DNA of 64,000 nucleotides from Cuneatibacter sp. NSJ-177 (GTDB taxonomy: Bacteria > Bacillota > Clostridia > Lachnospirales > Lachnospiraceae), in NCBI RefSeq assembly GCF_022867805.1, contig NZ_JALIFO010000001.1:62001-126000 (forward strand), in the 5' to 3' direction. Position numbers and translations under genes: made by a program. This document shows, in pieces, positions 39,911 through 49,298 of this stretch. Below the pieces are notes generated by a model that made no database searches, was not told the origin of the DNA, and saw only the letters and a program-made list of their open reading frames with translations. Each line of letters begins with the position of its first letter. Position 1 is the stretch's first letter.

Positions 39911-41407
39911 ATGAAGAGGAAAAAAAGCGACGTAGTCATATACGTTGTTATCGCCGCTGTGTTTTGCCTCCAGCTGACTTATACGGCAGTAAGAACAGAT
40001 AAAGTAAGTCAGGTAGAGGCAGCAGGTGTCTCCGCCGTTTTGGAAGAAGAACATGGATCGGAGGATGCGGAAACTCTTCCTATGGTAGATATCCATGGAC
40101 AGATCGCTCAGCTTGCGGCGACGCTTCCGAATCAGGCAGGAGAACCCACGACGGATCCTGCACAGGAGACTTCGGCAGCGGATCCCGCGGAGACGGCTCC
40201 GGCAGAGACCGCTCCGGCGGAACCGGAAAGCCGGTTGAAGTTTGCCGAGGGAATCGATGTGGCTGCTCTGGAAGCGGAGGCGGCGGAAGCTGCGGCCAGC
40301 AAAGCGGCCCAGGAGACTCCGGCTGTGGATGAGACGAAGCTCTCCGCGGCGGAACTTCGCGCAGAGCAGGCGGCCGAGGAGAACGCCCCGGAAACCCAGG
40401 CGGCGGATTCTTCCGCAGCGAACACGGATGCCCCGGCTCCCGCGGCGGAACCGCAGATGAGCGTGGTAAACGCTAGCGTTGCTCTGAATGTCCGCGAGAC
40501 TCCCGGAGAAGACGGGGAATTGGTGGGACGCCTGTACCGCGGCGCCGGAGCCAAGATTCAGGAGATCAACGGCGAGTGGAGCAAAGTTTTGTCCGGCGAA
40601 GTAAACGGATGGGTGCTGAGCTCTTATCTGGTGACCGGCGAGGATGCGGAAGCTCTGGTGGCGGAAATAAATCCCCAGGTTGCCACGGTGGTGACCGACG
40701 AACTTTGCGTGCGGACCGGCCCGGACGAAGAAGCGGACCTGTTGGCCGTAGCGGTGAAGGGGATGCACTTTACCGTGCTGGAAGTCCAGGATTCCTGGAT
40801 CAAGATTCAGCTGACGACCCAGGTGGTCGGCTATGTACATTCCGATTATGTTTCCGTTGCATCCGGACTTTCCGTGGGCATGACGATCTCCGAGGAAGCA
40901 GAGCTTCAGGAAGAAGTGAACGAGCGGGAGGAAGCCCGTCAGGCGGCGGCGGAAGAGGCGGCTGCAAGAAGAGAAGCGCAGGAGTCTAAGAAGAGCAGTT
41001 CTTCGGGGAAGAGCAGTTCCTCCGGAAAAAGCGGTTCCAGCTCTTCCAGCAAGAATAACTCCAGCAGTTCCAGCGACTCGGACGAAGGCTCCGGTTCCAG
41101 CAGCTCCAAGGATGGCTGGAGAAGCCTGGGAACCTTTAAGATCACGGCCTACTGCCCTTGCTCCAAATGCAACGGCAGCAATGCCGGAAAGACGGCGACC
41201 GGGGCGGATATGGAGCCCGGCTATACCATCGCAGTGGATTCTTCTGTTATCTCCTTGGGATCCCTGGTGAAGATTGAAGGCAAAGACGGCGTGTACTGCG
41301 CACAGGATACCGGCGTATCCGGCCACACCATCGATCTGCTGGTTTCGTCTCACTCGAAGACCTATGATTGGGGCGTCCGTTACCGCGAGGTTTGGGTAGA
41401 AGATTAA
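39911..41407 (+). CDS. Secreted SH3b and 3D-domain cell-wall protein
   Basis: Surface or secreted protein of 498 residues. Hydrophobic signal/anchor (about 8-26), an Ala/Glu/Pro-rich spacer (to about 180), two SH3b domains (VNASVALNVRETPGEDGELVGRLY near 190; TDELCVRTGPDEEADLLAV near 262), a Glu/Arg/Ala coiled coil (about 325-358), a Ser/Lys-rich linker, and a C-terminal 3D domain (FKITAYCPCSKCNG ... AVDSSVISLGSLVKI ... CAQDTGVSGHTIDLLV) with the three Asp residues. 3D domains occur in lytic transglycosylases and resuscitation/spore-wall proteins, so peptidoglycan cleavage is likely. AGGAGG before the ATG; monocistronic. Confidence 0.92.
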   Translation: MKRKKSDVVIYVVIAAVFCLQLTYTAVRTDKVSQVEAAGVSAVLEEEHGSEDAETLPMVDIHGQIAQLAATLPNQAGEPTTDPAQETSAADPAETAPAETAPAEPESRLKFAEGIDVAALEAEAAEAAASKAAQETPAVDETKLSAAELRAEQAAEENAPETQAADSSAANTDAPAPAAEPQMSVVNASVALNVRETPGEDGELVGRLYRGAGAKIQEINGEWSKVLSGEVNGWVLSSYLVTGEDAEALVAEINPQVATVVTDELCVRTGPDEEADLLAVAVKGMHFTVLEVQDSWIKIQLTTQVVGYVHSDYVSVASGLSVGMTISEEAELQEEVNEREEARQAAAEEAAARREAQESKKSSSSGKSSSSGKSGSSSSSKNNSSSSSDSDEGSGSSSSKDGWRSLGTFKITAYCPCSKCNGSNAGKTATGADMEPGYTIAVDSSVISLGSLVKIEGKDGVYCAQDTGVSGHTIDLLVSSHSKTYDWGVRYREVWVED

Positions 41408-41420
41408 TGATTAAAAATTG

Positions 41421-41452
41421 CGTGTCGGTTTTAATACCGGCACGTTTTTTTT
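41421..41452 (+). terminator. Terminator of the 3D-domain gene
   Basis: CGTGTCGGT/ACCGGCACG stem (one G-U) followed by eight Ts. Confidence 0.9.
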
Positions 41453-41499
41453 GCTTCCTTAAAGTATAGGCAATCCTTGCCCAATAGAGTTGAAAAATA

Positions 41500-41528
41500 T
41501 TGCACGGCAAGTGATTGTTTGTTATACT
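41500..41528 (+). promoter_or_regulatory. Promoter of the DUF3160-CapA pair
   Basis: TTGCAC and TATACT with a 17-bp spacer, about 50 bp before the start. Confidence 0.55.
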
Positions 41529-41576
41529 TAACCTGTCCCTTATCAGATATGACGAGATGGAATTGGAGATGGAGCG

Positions 41577-43817
41577 ATGAGAAAGAGAAAGGTAAAGCAA
41601 GCGGTTGCCATGGTTCTTTTGATCGGGTTGCTGGGCGGATGCGCCTCTAAGAATCCGGCGGACGATCCTACGCGGGCGGCGGCTAAGGAAACGGGGAAGA
41701 AAGAAACCACTTTGGCAGCGGACACCACAAAAGCAGAGGACACGACAAAGGCGGATAACGATGTGAAATCTCTACTGAATTATATGGTGTACCGGCCGTC
41801 TCTGGCCTCCTCCGCGGGAGCCGAGGAAGCGGTGGGAAGCCTGCTCCCTAGTGTGGAACCGTATACCGTGGAGCCTGGGCTGAGCAATGTAGAGAATTTG
41901 AACCAGTTTTATCTGACGGAGGAGATGACGTCTAAACTAGGGCAGAACGGGTTTGTCGTATCCAGCTCTTACGGCAAAGAGTTCTTTGAGATTTACGAGT
42001 CGAACCGCTATGCACAGATCCCGAATTTTGTAACGGTGGATTCTCTGATGCACACCTACCACGTGTATTTCAGTTATCTGTTAAAGAATGTGGAAAAAGA
42101 GCATCTAACGGGCTGCGTGGAACAGCTAAGCAAACGGATGCTGAACGACAGCATTGCCCAGTATCAGCAGCTGGCGGGGAGCCAATGGGAGAATGCGGCT
42201 AAGAGAAACGTCGCTTTCTTTACCGTCGGGGCCAAACTGCAAGACGACAGTGTCGTTGCAGAAGACTATGTGTCCGGCATGGTGGAGCAGGAAATGGACG
42301 CCATCCGGCAGGCGTCGGGGATATCCGTATCGCAGATTACCGGCGAGAATGAGGACTATACGCAGTATATTCCGCGCGGCTACTATGAAGGGGATGCCGG
42401 GCTGGAGTCTTATTTCCGGGCGATGATGTGGTACGGCAGAATGCACTTTGCTCAGGATGACGAGGAGATGCAAAGAAGCGCGGTCCTTATGACAAAAGCT
42501 CTGACGGACGATTCGGAGGCTTACAGCCTGTGGGAAGGAATCTATGCGGTGACCTCCTTCTTTGCGGGAGCCAGCGATGATATCACTGCCTTTGATTATA
42601 AGCAGGTGTTGGATGCGGTCTACGGGGCGGATGCGTCGACCGAGGACCTAAAGACCGATGACGCGGCATTCCAGGATTTCTGTACGCTTTCGATGTCGCT
42701 CCCGGATCCCCAGATCAATTCAATCCCCATTGAGGACGGGGAAGAGAATACGATTTTAGGATTTCGCTTCATGGGACAGCGGTTCAGCATCGATGCGTCC
42801 ATCATGCAGAAGCTGATTTACAGCGAAGTGGGAGAAAACAGCGGGGGAGCGAAGCGGATGCTTCCGGACGTGCTGGATGTTCCGGCCGCCTTGGGCAGCG
42901 AGGCCGCTCTGAGTATTTTGGAAGAAAACGGCGCGACGGATTACAAGGGATACTCAGAAAATCTGACAAAATTGAAAAATGGTCTATCGAAGGAAAATGA
43001 AACCTTGTGGTCGGCAAGTCTATATGCTGGCTGGCTCAATACATTGCGCCCTCTGCTGGAAGAAAAGGGCGAAGGTTATCCGATGTTTATGCAAAACGAA
43101 GAATGGGCCAAGAAAAGTTTGGAGTGTTTTGCGGGCAGCTTTACGGAGCTTAAGCATGATACAGTGCTCTACTCCAAACAGGTGATGGCGGAGATGGGCG
43201 GCGGTTTCAACGAAGAGATTGACGACAGAGGCTATGTGGAACCGGAGCCGTTGGTGTATGCCCGTTTTGCCAAGCTTGCCGCATCCACTGCTCAGGGGCT
43301 GAAAAATTACGGAATGCTGCCTGACGCGGCGGAAGAAAGCTTGTCCCGGCTGGCTACAATGGCGGAACAGTTGATGGAAATTTCCAAGAAGGAACTGCAA
43401 GACGAAACGCTGACCGAGGAGGAGTATACTCTGATCAAGGATTACGGCGGCAATATCGAACATTTTTGGGTCGAGGCGATGAGAGCGGAAGGATTGTCCG
43501 AGGAGATACACTCCCAGGAATACCCGGCTGCGCTTGTGGTTGACATAGCGACGGATCCCAACGGCTCTGTGCTGGAGGCGGCGACCGGGAACCCGTCCAC
43601 GATCTATGTGGTGGTCAAGGTGGATGGAAAGCTGAGAATTGCGTCCGGCAGCGTCTATTCTTTCTATCAATTTGCCTGGCCGATGGATGACCGTCTGACC
43701 GACTCCAAGTGGCGGCAGATGCAGGGCATACAGCCGAACGAGGGCGGTTTTTATGAAAATAGCGGGCAAATCTCCCAGCCGGAATGGACGGAAAGCTATC
43801 GGTGTAATTATGATTAA
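41577..43817 (+). CDS. DUF3160 lipoprotein
   Basis: Large lipoprotein of 746 residues. Signal MRKRKVKQAVAMVLLIGLLGGC with lipobox LGGC, then a Thr/Lys-rich linker. The body carries DUF3160 signatures: NFVTVDSLMHTYHVYFSYLLKNVE, AVTSFFAGASDDITAFDY, GFRFMGQRFSIDASIMQKLIY, RMLPDVLDVPAALGSEAA and a C-terminal domain with VVDIATDPNGSVLEAATGNPSTIYVVVKVDGKLRIASGSVYSFYQF. Function of DUF3160 is unknown; location at the outer face of the membrane is well supported. The last eight bases overlap the CapA-like gene, so the two are co-expressed. Confidence 0.9.
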   Translation: MRKRKVKQAVAMVLLIGLLGGCASKNPADDPTRAAAKETGKKETTLAADTTKAEDTTKADNDVKSLLNYMVYRPSLASSAGAEEAVGSLLPSVEPYTVEPGLSNVENLNQFYLTEEMTSKLGQNGFVVSSSYGKEFFEIYESNRYAQIPNFVTVDSLMHTYHVYFSYLLKNVEKEHLTGCVEQLSKRMLNDSIAQYQQLAGSQWENAAKRNVAFFTVGAKLQDDSVVAEDYVSGMVEQEMDAIRQASGISVSQITGENEDYTQYIPRGYYEGDAGLESYFRAMMWYGRMHFAQDDEEMQRSAVLMTKALTDDSEAYSLWEGIYAVTSFFAGASDDITAFDYKQVLDAVYGADASTEDLKTDDAAFQDFCTLSMSLPDPQINSIPIEDGEENTILGFRFMGQRFSIDASIMQKLIYSEVGENSGGAKRMLPDVLDVPAALGSEAALSILEENGATDYKGYSENLTKLKNGLSKENETLWSASLYAGWLNTLRPLLEEKGEGYPMFMQNEEWAKKSLECFAGSFTELKHDTVLYSKQVMAEMGGGFNEEIDDRGYVEPEPLVYARFAKLAASTAQGLKNYGMLPDAAEESLSRLATMAEQLMEISKKELQDETLTEEEYTLIKDYGGNIEHFWVEAMRAEGLSEEIHSQEYPAALVVDIATDPNGSVLEAATGNPSTIYVVVKVDGKLRIASGSVYSFYQFAWPMDDRLTDSKWRQMQGIQPNEGGFYENSGQISQPEWTESYRCNYD

Positions 43818-45297
43818 GCGCAAGGGCCTGAAGATCGGGCTTTTGGTATTGGCGGCGTCGGTGGTGACCGGCGCCGCTTTGTATCTGCTGTGGCAGATCG
43901 GTTTCTTTCTTCCGAGATGGATCGAGTGGAAGAGTGGGCCGGCGTCCGATTGTTCCGGTCTCTATAAATTGGAGATAAAGCAGCGGGAGGTCCGCCTTCT
44001 GAGAGATGGTGTTGAAATCTGGCGCCCGGAGAAAGGCATAAAGACTCAGCAGGCACTTTTCGGCGATATCGACTGCGATGGGGACGAGGAATTGCTTTTG
44101 CTCTGTTGGAAGGTGGGGCGGTATGGCGAGGAGAAGCCTTTTTGGGTGGAACAGGATGAGAGGAAATGGTCCCAGCACATTTTTGTGTATGAATATAAGG
44201 GGGAAACGGTCAGGCCAAAATGGATGTCCTCCTATCTTGGGCAGGATGTGACGGATATTGCCATGGGCAAGGAGGAACCTGCGTCAAACCGGCTTTTCTT
44301 GACCGACCGGCAGGGAAAAATCAGCTGCTGGTTTTGGGATTCCTGGGGCTTTGCCAAGGAGGAACGGGATGTTTTATTCTCCGTCTTTGGCGACAATCTG
44401 ATCCATGAACCGATCTACCGCTACGGCTTGAATCATGGAGGTTCCTTTGACTTCCTGTTTGAGAATGTTGCGGATGCCGTATCCCAAAGTGATATCGCCG
44501 TAATCAATCAGGAAACTCCGCTTGTGGAGGATGCAAAGAAATACAGCGATTACCCACGATTCGGTACGCCGGTTCCGGTGGGGGAAGCGATTGCCGCCGC
44601 CGGGTTCGACGTGGTGACCTGCGCGACGAATCACGCATTGGATCAGGGACCGGACGGCGTGGACACGACAAAAAGTTTTTTCACTTCCCGTCAGATCGTC
44701 TGTCTGGGGATCCAGTCCAGGGAGGAGACGGAAGACCATGCCTTTGAAATCATGGAAAAGAATGGGATCCGCTTTGCGTTGTTCAATTATACCTACGGAA
44801 CCAATGGGATCCGGCTTCCGGATGAAAATCCGTACATGGTACATCTCCTGGAGGATGAGGAAAAAATTCAAAACGATCTCCTGACTGCCAGGGACAAGGC
44901 GGATGTTGTCATTGTATTTGTGCATTGGGGTACCGAAAATTCCGGGCAGGCGGATGATTTTCAGAGAAAGTGGGCTCAGATTTTTTTGGAGAGCCAGGTG
45001 GATGTGGTGGTTGGCACGCATCCCCATGTGGCGCAGCCTTATGAATTGCTTGAGGGAAAAGAGGGGCATCGGATGCTGATTTACTATTCCATCGGGAATT
45101 TTGTCAGCGCGCAGCCGGAAAAAACAGCGGAAAAAGGTGGCATGGCCAGTTTTCGGATTTCACTGACGCCTTTCGGTTATGAAGTCACGGAATATGGTTT
45201 TAAGCGCCTGGTGATCCAATGGAAGGAAGACGGGAAATATGTGGCGGAGTGGAGGGAGGACGAGAAGGCGGAGGGCCGAAATTTTTTCCTGGATTAA
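43810..45297 (+). CDS. CapA-type metallophosphatase-fold protein with FG-GAP-like N-terminus
   Basis: Membrane-anchored protein of 495 residues. N-terminal transmembrane helix (LKIGLLVLAASVVTGAALYLLW), then a beta-rich segment with GDIDCDGDEELLLL resembling an FG-GAP calcium loop, then a CapA/PGA_cap domain (about 200-495): FGDNLIHEPIYRYG, DIAVINQETPL, VTCATNHALDQG, VIVFVHWGTE, VVGTHPHVAQPYE and IYYSIGNFV. CapA proteins take part in poly-gamma-glutamate or other surface polymer metabolism. The ATG eight bases inside the preceding gene is chosen; an in-frame ATG 19 codons upstream is possible. Confidence 0.85.
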   Translation: MIKRKGLKIGLLVLAASVVTGAALYLLWQIGFFLPRWIEWKSGPASDCSGLYKLEIKQREVRLLRDGVEIWRPEKGIKTQQALFGDIDCDGDEELLLLCWKVGRYGEEKPFWVEQDERKWSQHIFVYEYKGETVRPKWMSSYLGQDVTDIAMGKEEPASNRLFLTDRQGKISCWFWDSWGFAKEERDVLFSVFGDNLIHEPIYRYGLNHGGSFDFLFENVADAVSQSDIAVINQETPLVEDAKKYSDYPRFGTPVPVGEAIAAAGFDVVTCATNHALDQGPDGVDTTKSFFTSRQIVCLGIQSREETEDHAFEIMEKNGIRFALFNYTYGTNGIRLPDENPYMVHLLEDEEKIQNDLLTARDKADVVIVFVHWGTENSGQADDFQRKWAQIFLESQVDVVVGTHPHVAQPYELLEGKEGHRMLIYYSIGNFVSAQPEKTAEKGGMASFRISLTPFGYEVTEYGFKRLVIQWKEDGKYVAEWREDEKAEGRNFFLD

Positions 45298-45304
45298 AAA
45301 GAAA

Positions 45305-45396
45305 GGGAGCTGCTGCAAAAAGGGAGTTTCTACAAGCTGCGGTTTCGAATTGGCGGAACCAGCATTTTGGAGAAACGATTCTTTTGCGGCAGCTCC
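45305..45396. repeat. Branched palindromic repeat between convergent genes
   Basis: GGAGCTGCTGCAAAA pairs with TTTTGCGGCAGCTCC across about 60 nt that contain further paired arms. It resembles two other intergenic hairpins (23355-23400, 56881-56953) and may end transcription in both directions. Confidence 0.5.
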
Positions 45397-45454
45397 TATT
45401 CGGAACTTGCGTTGCAATATCAATGCAGTTTGTTTCAGAAAATTATCCACCCGG

Positions 45455-46282
45455 TTATCTTGCCGAGTAATATTGTTGGTGACCTTCCAGGTCCTTTCCA
45501 TAAAGCTCAAACAGTTCGCTGACCGTGACCAACTGATAGCCTTCGTCCAGCAGCTTCGGGATCACCTGATCAACGGCCTCTGCGGTCTGCCCGTAGATAT
45601 CGTGCATCAGCACAATCGAACCAGGTTTGACGGAATTCATGATGTTTTCCACAGTCTTGTCCGCGTCTTTGGTATCCCAGTCCAATGTGTCCACGTCCCA
45701 CTGGATCATCGGAAGATCAATCTTTGAGAGGACGTTTTCATTGGCGTTTCCGTAGGGAGGACGCATCAGTTTTACCTTTTGTCCGGTGATGTCCTCAATG
45801 ACTTTGCAGCCCTTTTCAACTTCCTCGGCGATTACCTCGTCCGAAGCTTTGTTCAGGTTTTCGTGGCTGTAAGTGTGCGTACCGATTTCACAGCCAAGGG
45901 AAACCGCCCGTTTCATCGCCTTTGCCCCGGATGTGGGAAACCATTCGGCGGCCGCCTGTCCAACCACAAAAAAGGTGGCTTTCACACCATTCTTTTCCAG
46001 CGCATCCAAAATATCGTTGGTGGCTTTGGTATCGCCTGTGTCGGGTCCGTCGTCGAAGGTCAGAGCAATCGCCTTGACTTTCTCTCCGGAAGAAGGGGCT
46101 ACCGTAGCATTGGCCTCCGGCGCTGTGGTTTCAGCAGCATTTTCTTTTCCTTTTCCGGCCACCAAGCTTTCCCCGGCTGCTCCGACAACGGTTTTCTGCC
46201 CTGCCTTGCAGCCGGAGAGCAGAGCGGTCAGACAGGCGGTTAGGAGAAAAAGAGTAATCCACCTTTTTCGATTGATTTTCAT
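45455..46282 (-). CDS. Polysaccharide deacetylase lipoprotein (second of tandem pair)
   Basis: NodB-fold esterase of 275 residues. Lipoprotein signal with lipobox LSGC, Ala/Thr-rich linker, then the catalytic domain (about 68-260): LTFDDGPDTG (catalytic base and metal Asp), IGTHTYSHENL (metal His pair), LMRPPYGNANENV, WDVDTLDW and IVLMHDIY. All five NodB motifs are complete, so it should remove acetyl groups from peptidoglycan or a surface glycan. Downstream of a closely similar gene with a 44-base gap, pointing to tandem duplication and joint transcription. Confidence 0.93.
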   Translation of the reverse strand: MKINRKRWITLFLLTACLTALLSGCKAGQKTVVGAAGESLVAGKGKENAAETTAPEANATVAPSSGEKVKAIALTFDDGPDTGDTKATNDILDALEKNGVKATFFVVGQAAAEWFPTSGAKAMKRAVSLGCEIGTHTYSHENLNKASDEVIAEEVEKGCKVIEDITGQKVKLMRPPYGNANENVLSKIDLPMIQWDVDTLDWDTKDADKTVENIMNSVKPGSIVLMHDIYGQTAEAVDQVIPKLLDEGYQLVTVSELFELYGKDLEGHQQYYSAR

Positions 46283-46326
46283 TTCAACAATTCACTCCGT
46301 CTTTTTTTACATTGTATGACGGGCAA

Positions 46327-47268
46327 TTAGCTTTCTATGTCTCGATCCCCCCGTGCGTCGTAATACTGGTGATGAGGCTCCAGCTCTTTGCCATAGATCT
46401 CAAACAATTCGCTGACGGTAACCAACTGGTATCCTTGCTTGATCAACTCCGGGATGACCCGTTCCGCGGCCTCCGCGGAGGCGCCGTAGATATCGTGCAT
46501 CAGGATAATGGAACCGGGTTTTGCCTGTTCCAGGATTACCTTCACCGTATTGTCCGCATCTTTGGTATCCCAGTCCAGAGTATCAATATCCCACTGGATC
46601 ATCGGAAGGTCGACCTGGTCCATGACGCTCTGCTTTGCATTGCCGTAAGGCGGGCGCATGAGAGTCACTTTTTGCCCGGTTACGTCCTCAATGGCTTTAC
46701 AGCCCTTTTCTACCTGTTCTTTGATTACATCGCTGGAGGAGGTATTCAGGTTTTCATGACTGTAAGTGTGAGTGCCGATCTCACAGCCGATGGAAACTGC
46801 CTTTTTCATCACTTCCGGACCGTCGGTGGGGAACCATTCGTTGACAGCCTGGCCGACCACAAAGAAGGTGGCCTTAGCGTTATTTTTTTCCAGGGCGTCG
46901 ACGATTCGGTTGGTGACATTCTTATAGGTATAAGGGCCGTCATCGAAGGTCAAAGCAATGGCTTTTACATCCGTCTGCCCTCCGGCGGCCGTGGTTCCTG
47001 CTTCCGAACTTTCCGCGGAAGAGCTTTCCCCTCCGCCTGTCTGGCCTCCGTTCCCGGCAGCCGTGGTGGCGCCGTCCGGAGATGGAACCGTAACGGTGAT
47101 CATATGGGAGTCATCGGTCGCTGCTGTCTGTGTAGTTGCCTCTGTACTTGGATTCGCAGAAGGGGTGGCGGCCACATCCTGCTCTGATTTTCCGCATCCC
47201 GAAAGAGCGGCGGTAATTCCAAGAACTGAAATCAGAAGCAGAGACATAAGTTTCTTTTTTCCTCTCAT
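46327..47268 (-). CDS. Polysaccharide deacetylase lipoprotein (first of tandem pair)
   Basis: NodB-domain lipoprotein of 313 residues. Signal with lipobox LSGC near residue 25, then a longer Thr/Ser/Gly-rich linker than its neighbour and the catalytic domain: LTFDDGPYTYKNV, IGTHTYSHENL, LMRPPYGNAKQSV, WDIDTLDWDT, IILMHDIYG. Its similarity to the second copy is high throughout the domain; the linker is different. ATG seven bases after GAGGA is preferred to the TTG one codon upstream. It faces the convergent CapA gene, so both units probably act on cell-surface polymers. Confidence 0.93.
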   Translation of the reverse strand: MRGKKKLMSLLLISVLGITAALSGCGKSEQDVAATPSANPSTEATTQTAATDDSHMITVTVPSPDGATTAAGNGGQTGGGESSSAESSEAGTTAAGGQTDVKAIALTFDDGPYTYKNVTNRIVDALEKNNAKATFFVVGQAVNEWFPTDGPEVMKKAVSIGCEIGTHTYSHENLNTSSSDVIKEQVEKGCKAIEDVTGQKVTLMRPPYGNAKQSVMDQVDLPMIQWDIDTLDWDTKDADNTVKVILEQAKPGSIILMHDIYGASAEAAERVIPELIKQGYQLVTVSELFEIYGKELEPHHQYYDARGDRDIES

Positions 47269-47448
47269 CAAAAAGTCCTCTTTTCTTTCTTCTTTTGATT
47301 TGGCGGCGGTCGCTCACCGGCCAATTATGTTTGGTCCATAGGAAAATTTATCCTGTGAAAGAACCGCGCCCCGCTGATCCTACAGCTTTTTGTATTAGGA
47401 AAAGCTGCTTTGCGGCGCAGAGAGTCACGCTTTTGCGGCTCTTTTGCC

Positions 47449-47457
47449 ATTATAACA
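47449..47457 (-). promoter_or_regulatory. Extended -10 promoter of the deacetylase pair
   Basis: Reading leftward, TGTTATAAT, with no good -35. It lies about 180 bp before the first deacetylase. Confidence 0.4.
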
Positions 47458-47696
47458 AATCCGCTCCTGGAAAGACAGTGCGAAAAACTTAAAATATCCT
47501 TAATTATTTTGCAATCCATTCGTTGTTGTATTCTGGCATGAAATCGGTTAAAATGATAGAGAAACTAAGCCGGAACGAAACACTGTCAAAGTGCAGCCGC
47601 ATGCCCTCTAAAAGAAAAGGGGAAAAGTGGATGCACTGCCAGAGTATGCCTGGATACCCTGGAAAAATGGGCAAACTGTGGAAAGGAGGTCGAAAT

Positions 47697-48143
47697 ATGG
47701 AATCCATCTATTGGCTGATTTTATTCGTGATTCTGTTGGGAATCGAAATATTGACGCTGGGGCTTACGACGATCTGGTTTGCCGGCGGCGCGGTGGCTGC
47801 TTTTTTTGCAGCGCTCCTCGGCGGCGGACTGGTGGTTCAGATTGTGGCGTTCGCTGCGGTTTCCCTGATTCTCCTTGTGTTCACAAGGCCTGTCGCCGCC
47901 AAATATCTGAACCGCAAGACGGTCAAGACCAATGTGGAAAGCATGGAAGGCCGTCATGGAGAGGTGATCGAAGAGATCAACAATCTCCAAGCAACCGGTA
48001 AGGTCAAGGTGGATGGGATGCCTTGGACAGCCCGGTCGGAGCGGGAGGGGCAGATTATTCCGGCCGGGACTGTGGTAACCGTAGTAGAAATCAGCGGTGT
48101 GAAGCTGATTGTAAGAGTTTCAGAGGAGGAAAAAACATGTTAG
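47697..48143 (+). CDS. NfeD-family membrane protein
   Basis: A 148-residue protein: two to three membrane helices (about 3-72; LILFVILLGIEILTLGLTTIWFAGGAVAAFFAAL) and a C-terminal soluble OB-fold (about 80-145; GRHGEVIEEINNLQATGKVKVDGMPWTARSEREGQIIPAGTVVTVVEISGVKLIV). NfeD proteins work with SPFH/stomatin partners in membrane organisation, and such a gene follows here with a 7-bp overlap. The start with AAAGGAGG upstream is chosen over longer readings. Confidence 0.92.
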   Translation: MESIYWLILFVILLGIEILTLGLTTIWFAGGAVAAFFAALLGGGLVVQIVAFAAVSLILLVFTRPVAAKYLNRKTVKTNVESMEGRHGEVIEEINNLQATGKVKVDGMPWTARSEREGQIIPAGTVVTVVEISGVKLIVRVSEEEKTC

Positions 48144-49087
48144 TAGCAGCGACCCTTGGAAAGTATATCGGAACCGCACTGATCATCATACTGGCCCTGT
48201 TTTTGCTCGGTATCCTGGCATCCTGCATCAAGATTGTTCCGCAGGCCAATGCCATGATTATTGAGCGGCTGGGCGCCTATATTGGGACCTGGTCGGTAGG
48301 GCTCCATTTTAAACTGCCCTTTGTAGACCGTGTGGCGCGCCGGGTGAACCTGAAAGAGCAGGTCATCGACTTTAAGCCGCAGCCGGTGATCACAAAGGAT
48401 AATGTCACGATGCAGATTGACACCGTCGTGTTTTTCCAGATCACGGATCCGAAGCTCTTTGCCTACGGTGTGGAAAATCCTCTGATGGCCATTGAAAATT
48501 TGACGGCCACTACCCTTCGGAACATCATCGGCGATCTGGAATTGGACCAGACGCTGACATCCCGTGAGCTGATCAACACGAAGATGCGCACGTTGCTCGA
48601 TGAGGCCACGGATCCCTGGGGAATCAAGGTAAACCGAGTTGAGCTTAAGAATATTATCCCGCCCAGAGAGATTCAGGATTCCATGGAGCGCCAGATGAAA
48701 GCAGAGCGTGAGCGCCGAGAGAAGATCCTGCAGGCGGAAGGAGAGAAGCGTTCGACGATCCTGGTGGCGGAAGGAAAGAAGCAGTCGGCCATTCTGGATG
48801 CGGAGGCGGAGAAAGCGGCCGCCATTCTTCGGGCTGAGGCGAAAAAAGAAGCTACGATCCGCGAGGCAGAAGGGGAAGCGGAGGCCATTTTGAAGATTCA
48901 GCAGGCCAACGCCGACAGTATCCGAGTGATCAAAGACGCCGGAGCCGATGACGCAGTCATCCAGATCAAGAGCCTGGAGGCCTTTGCCAAGGCGGCGGAC
49001 GGCCAGGCAACGAAGATCATCATTCCTTCGGAGATTCAAGGATTAGCTGGTTCCTTAAAAGCTTTGACTGAGGTAATCAAAGACTGA
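48137..49087 (+). CDS. SPFH/Band 7 (stomatin-like, QmcA type) membrane protein
   Basis: A 316-residue membrane-scaffold protein. N-terminal helix (about 8-30), Band 7 domain (about 32-200: KIVPQANAMIIERLGAYIGTW, GLHFKLPFVDRVARRVNLKEQV, RTLLDEATDPWGIKVNRVELKNI) and a long Glu/Ala/Lys coiled coil (about 200-275) ending in a hydrophobic tail. It probably forms rings or microdomains with the NfeD partner. GAGGAGGA six bases before the ATG. Confidence 0.94.
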   Translation: MLVAATLGKYIGTALIIILALFLLGILASCIKIVPQANAMIIERLGAYIGTWSVGLHFKLPFVDRVARRVNLKEQVIDFKPQPVITKDNVTMQIDTVVFFQITDPKLFAYGVENPLMAIENLTATTLRNIIGDLELDQTLTSRELINTKMRTLLDEATDPWGIKVNRVELKNIIPPREIQDSMERQMKAERERREKILQAEGEKRSTILVAEGKKQSAILDAEAEKAAAILRAEAKKEATIREAEGEAEAILKIQQANADSIRVIKDAGADDAVIQIKSLEAFAKAADGQATKIIIPSEIQGLAGSLKALTEVIKD

Positions 49088-49150
49088 TCAGGACACAAAA
49101 CGGCAGATCGTTATTGTTTGCCAAGGAACGGCCAGTGTGGAGCGGAGACC

Positions 49151-49188
49151 AAATACCCTGCAGCTTGCTGCGGGGTATTTGGTTTGTC
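49151..49188 (+). terminator. Terminator of the NfeD-SPFH pair
   Basis: AAATACCCTGCAGC / GCTGCGGGGTATTT, then GGTTTGTCTT. A second hairpin GGGCGGCA/TGCCGCCC lies at 49198-49221 before the MATE gene. Confidence 0.75.
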
Positions 49189-49298
49189 TTAAGGGCCAGG
49201 GCGGCAGGGGAGTGCCGCCCTACAAAAGAATACATGACGAGAACGCGCAGCCCGGTTTTTCCGGGAGGCGGCATGAATGAAAGTTTGGAGAAAAGACA

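Noticed and set aside
39824-41353. A 509-codon frame antisense to the SH3/3D-domain gene
   Set aside because: Low-complexity Arg/Gly/Phe-rich translation, no ribosome site, fully opposite a gene with clear domains; a by-product of its codon composition.
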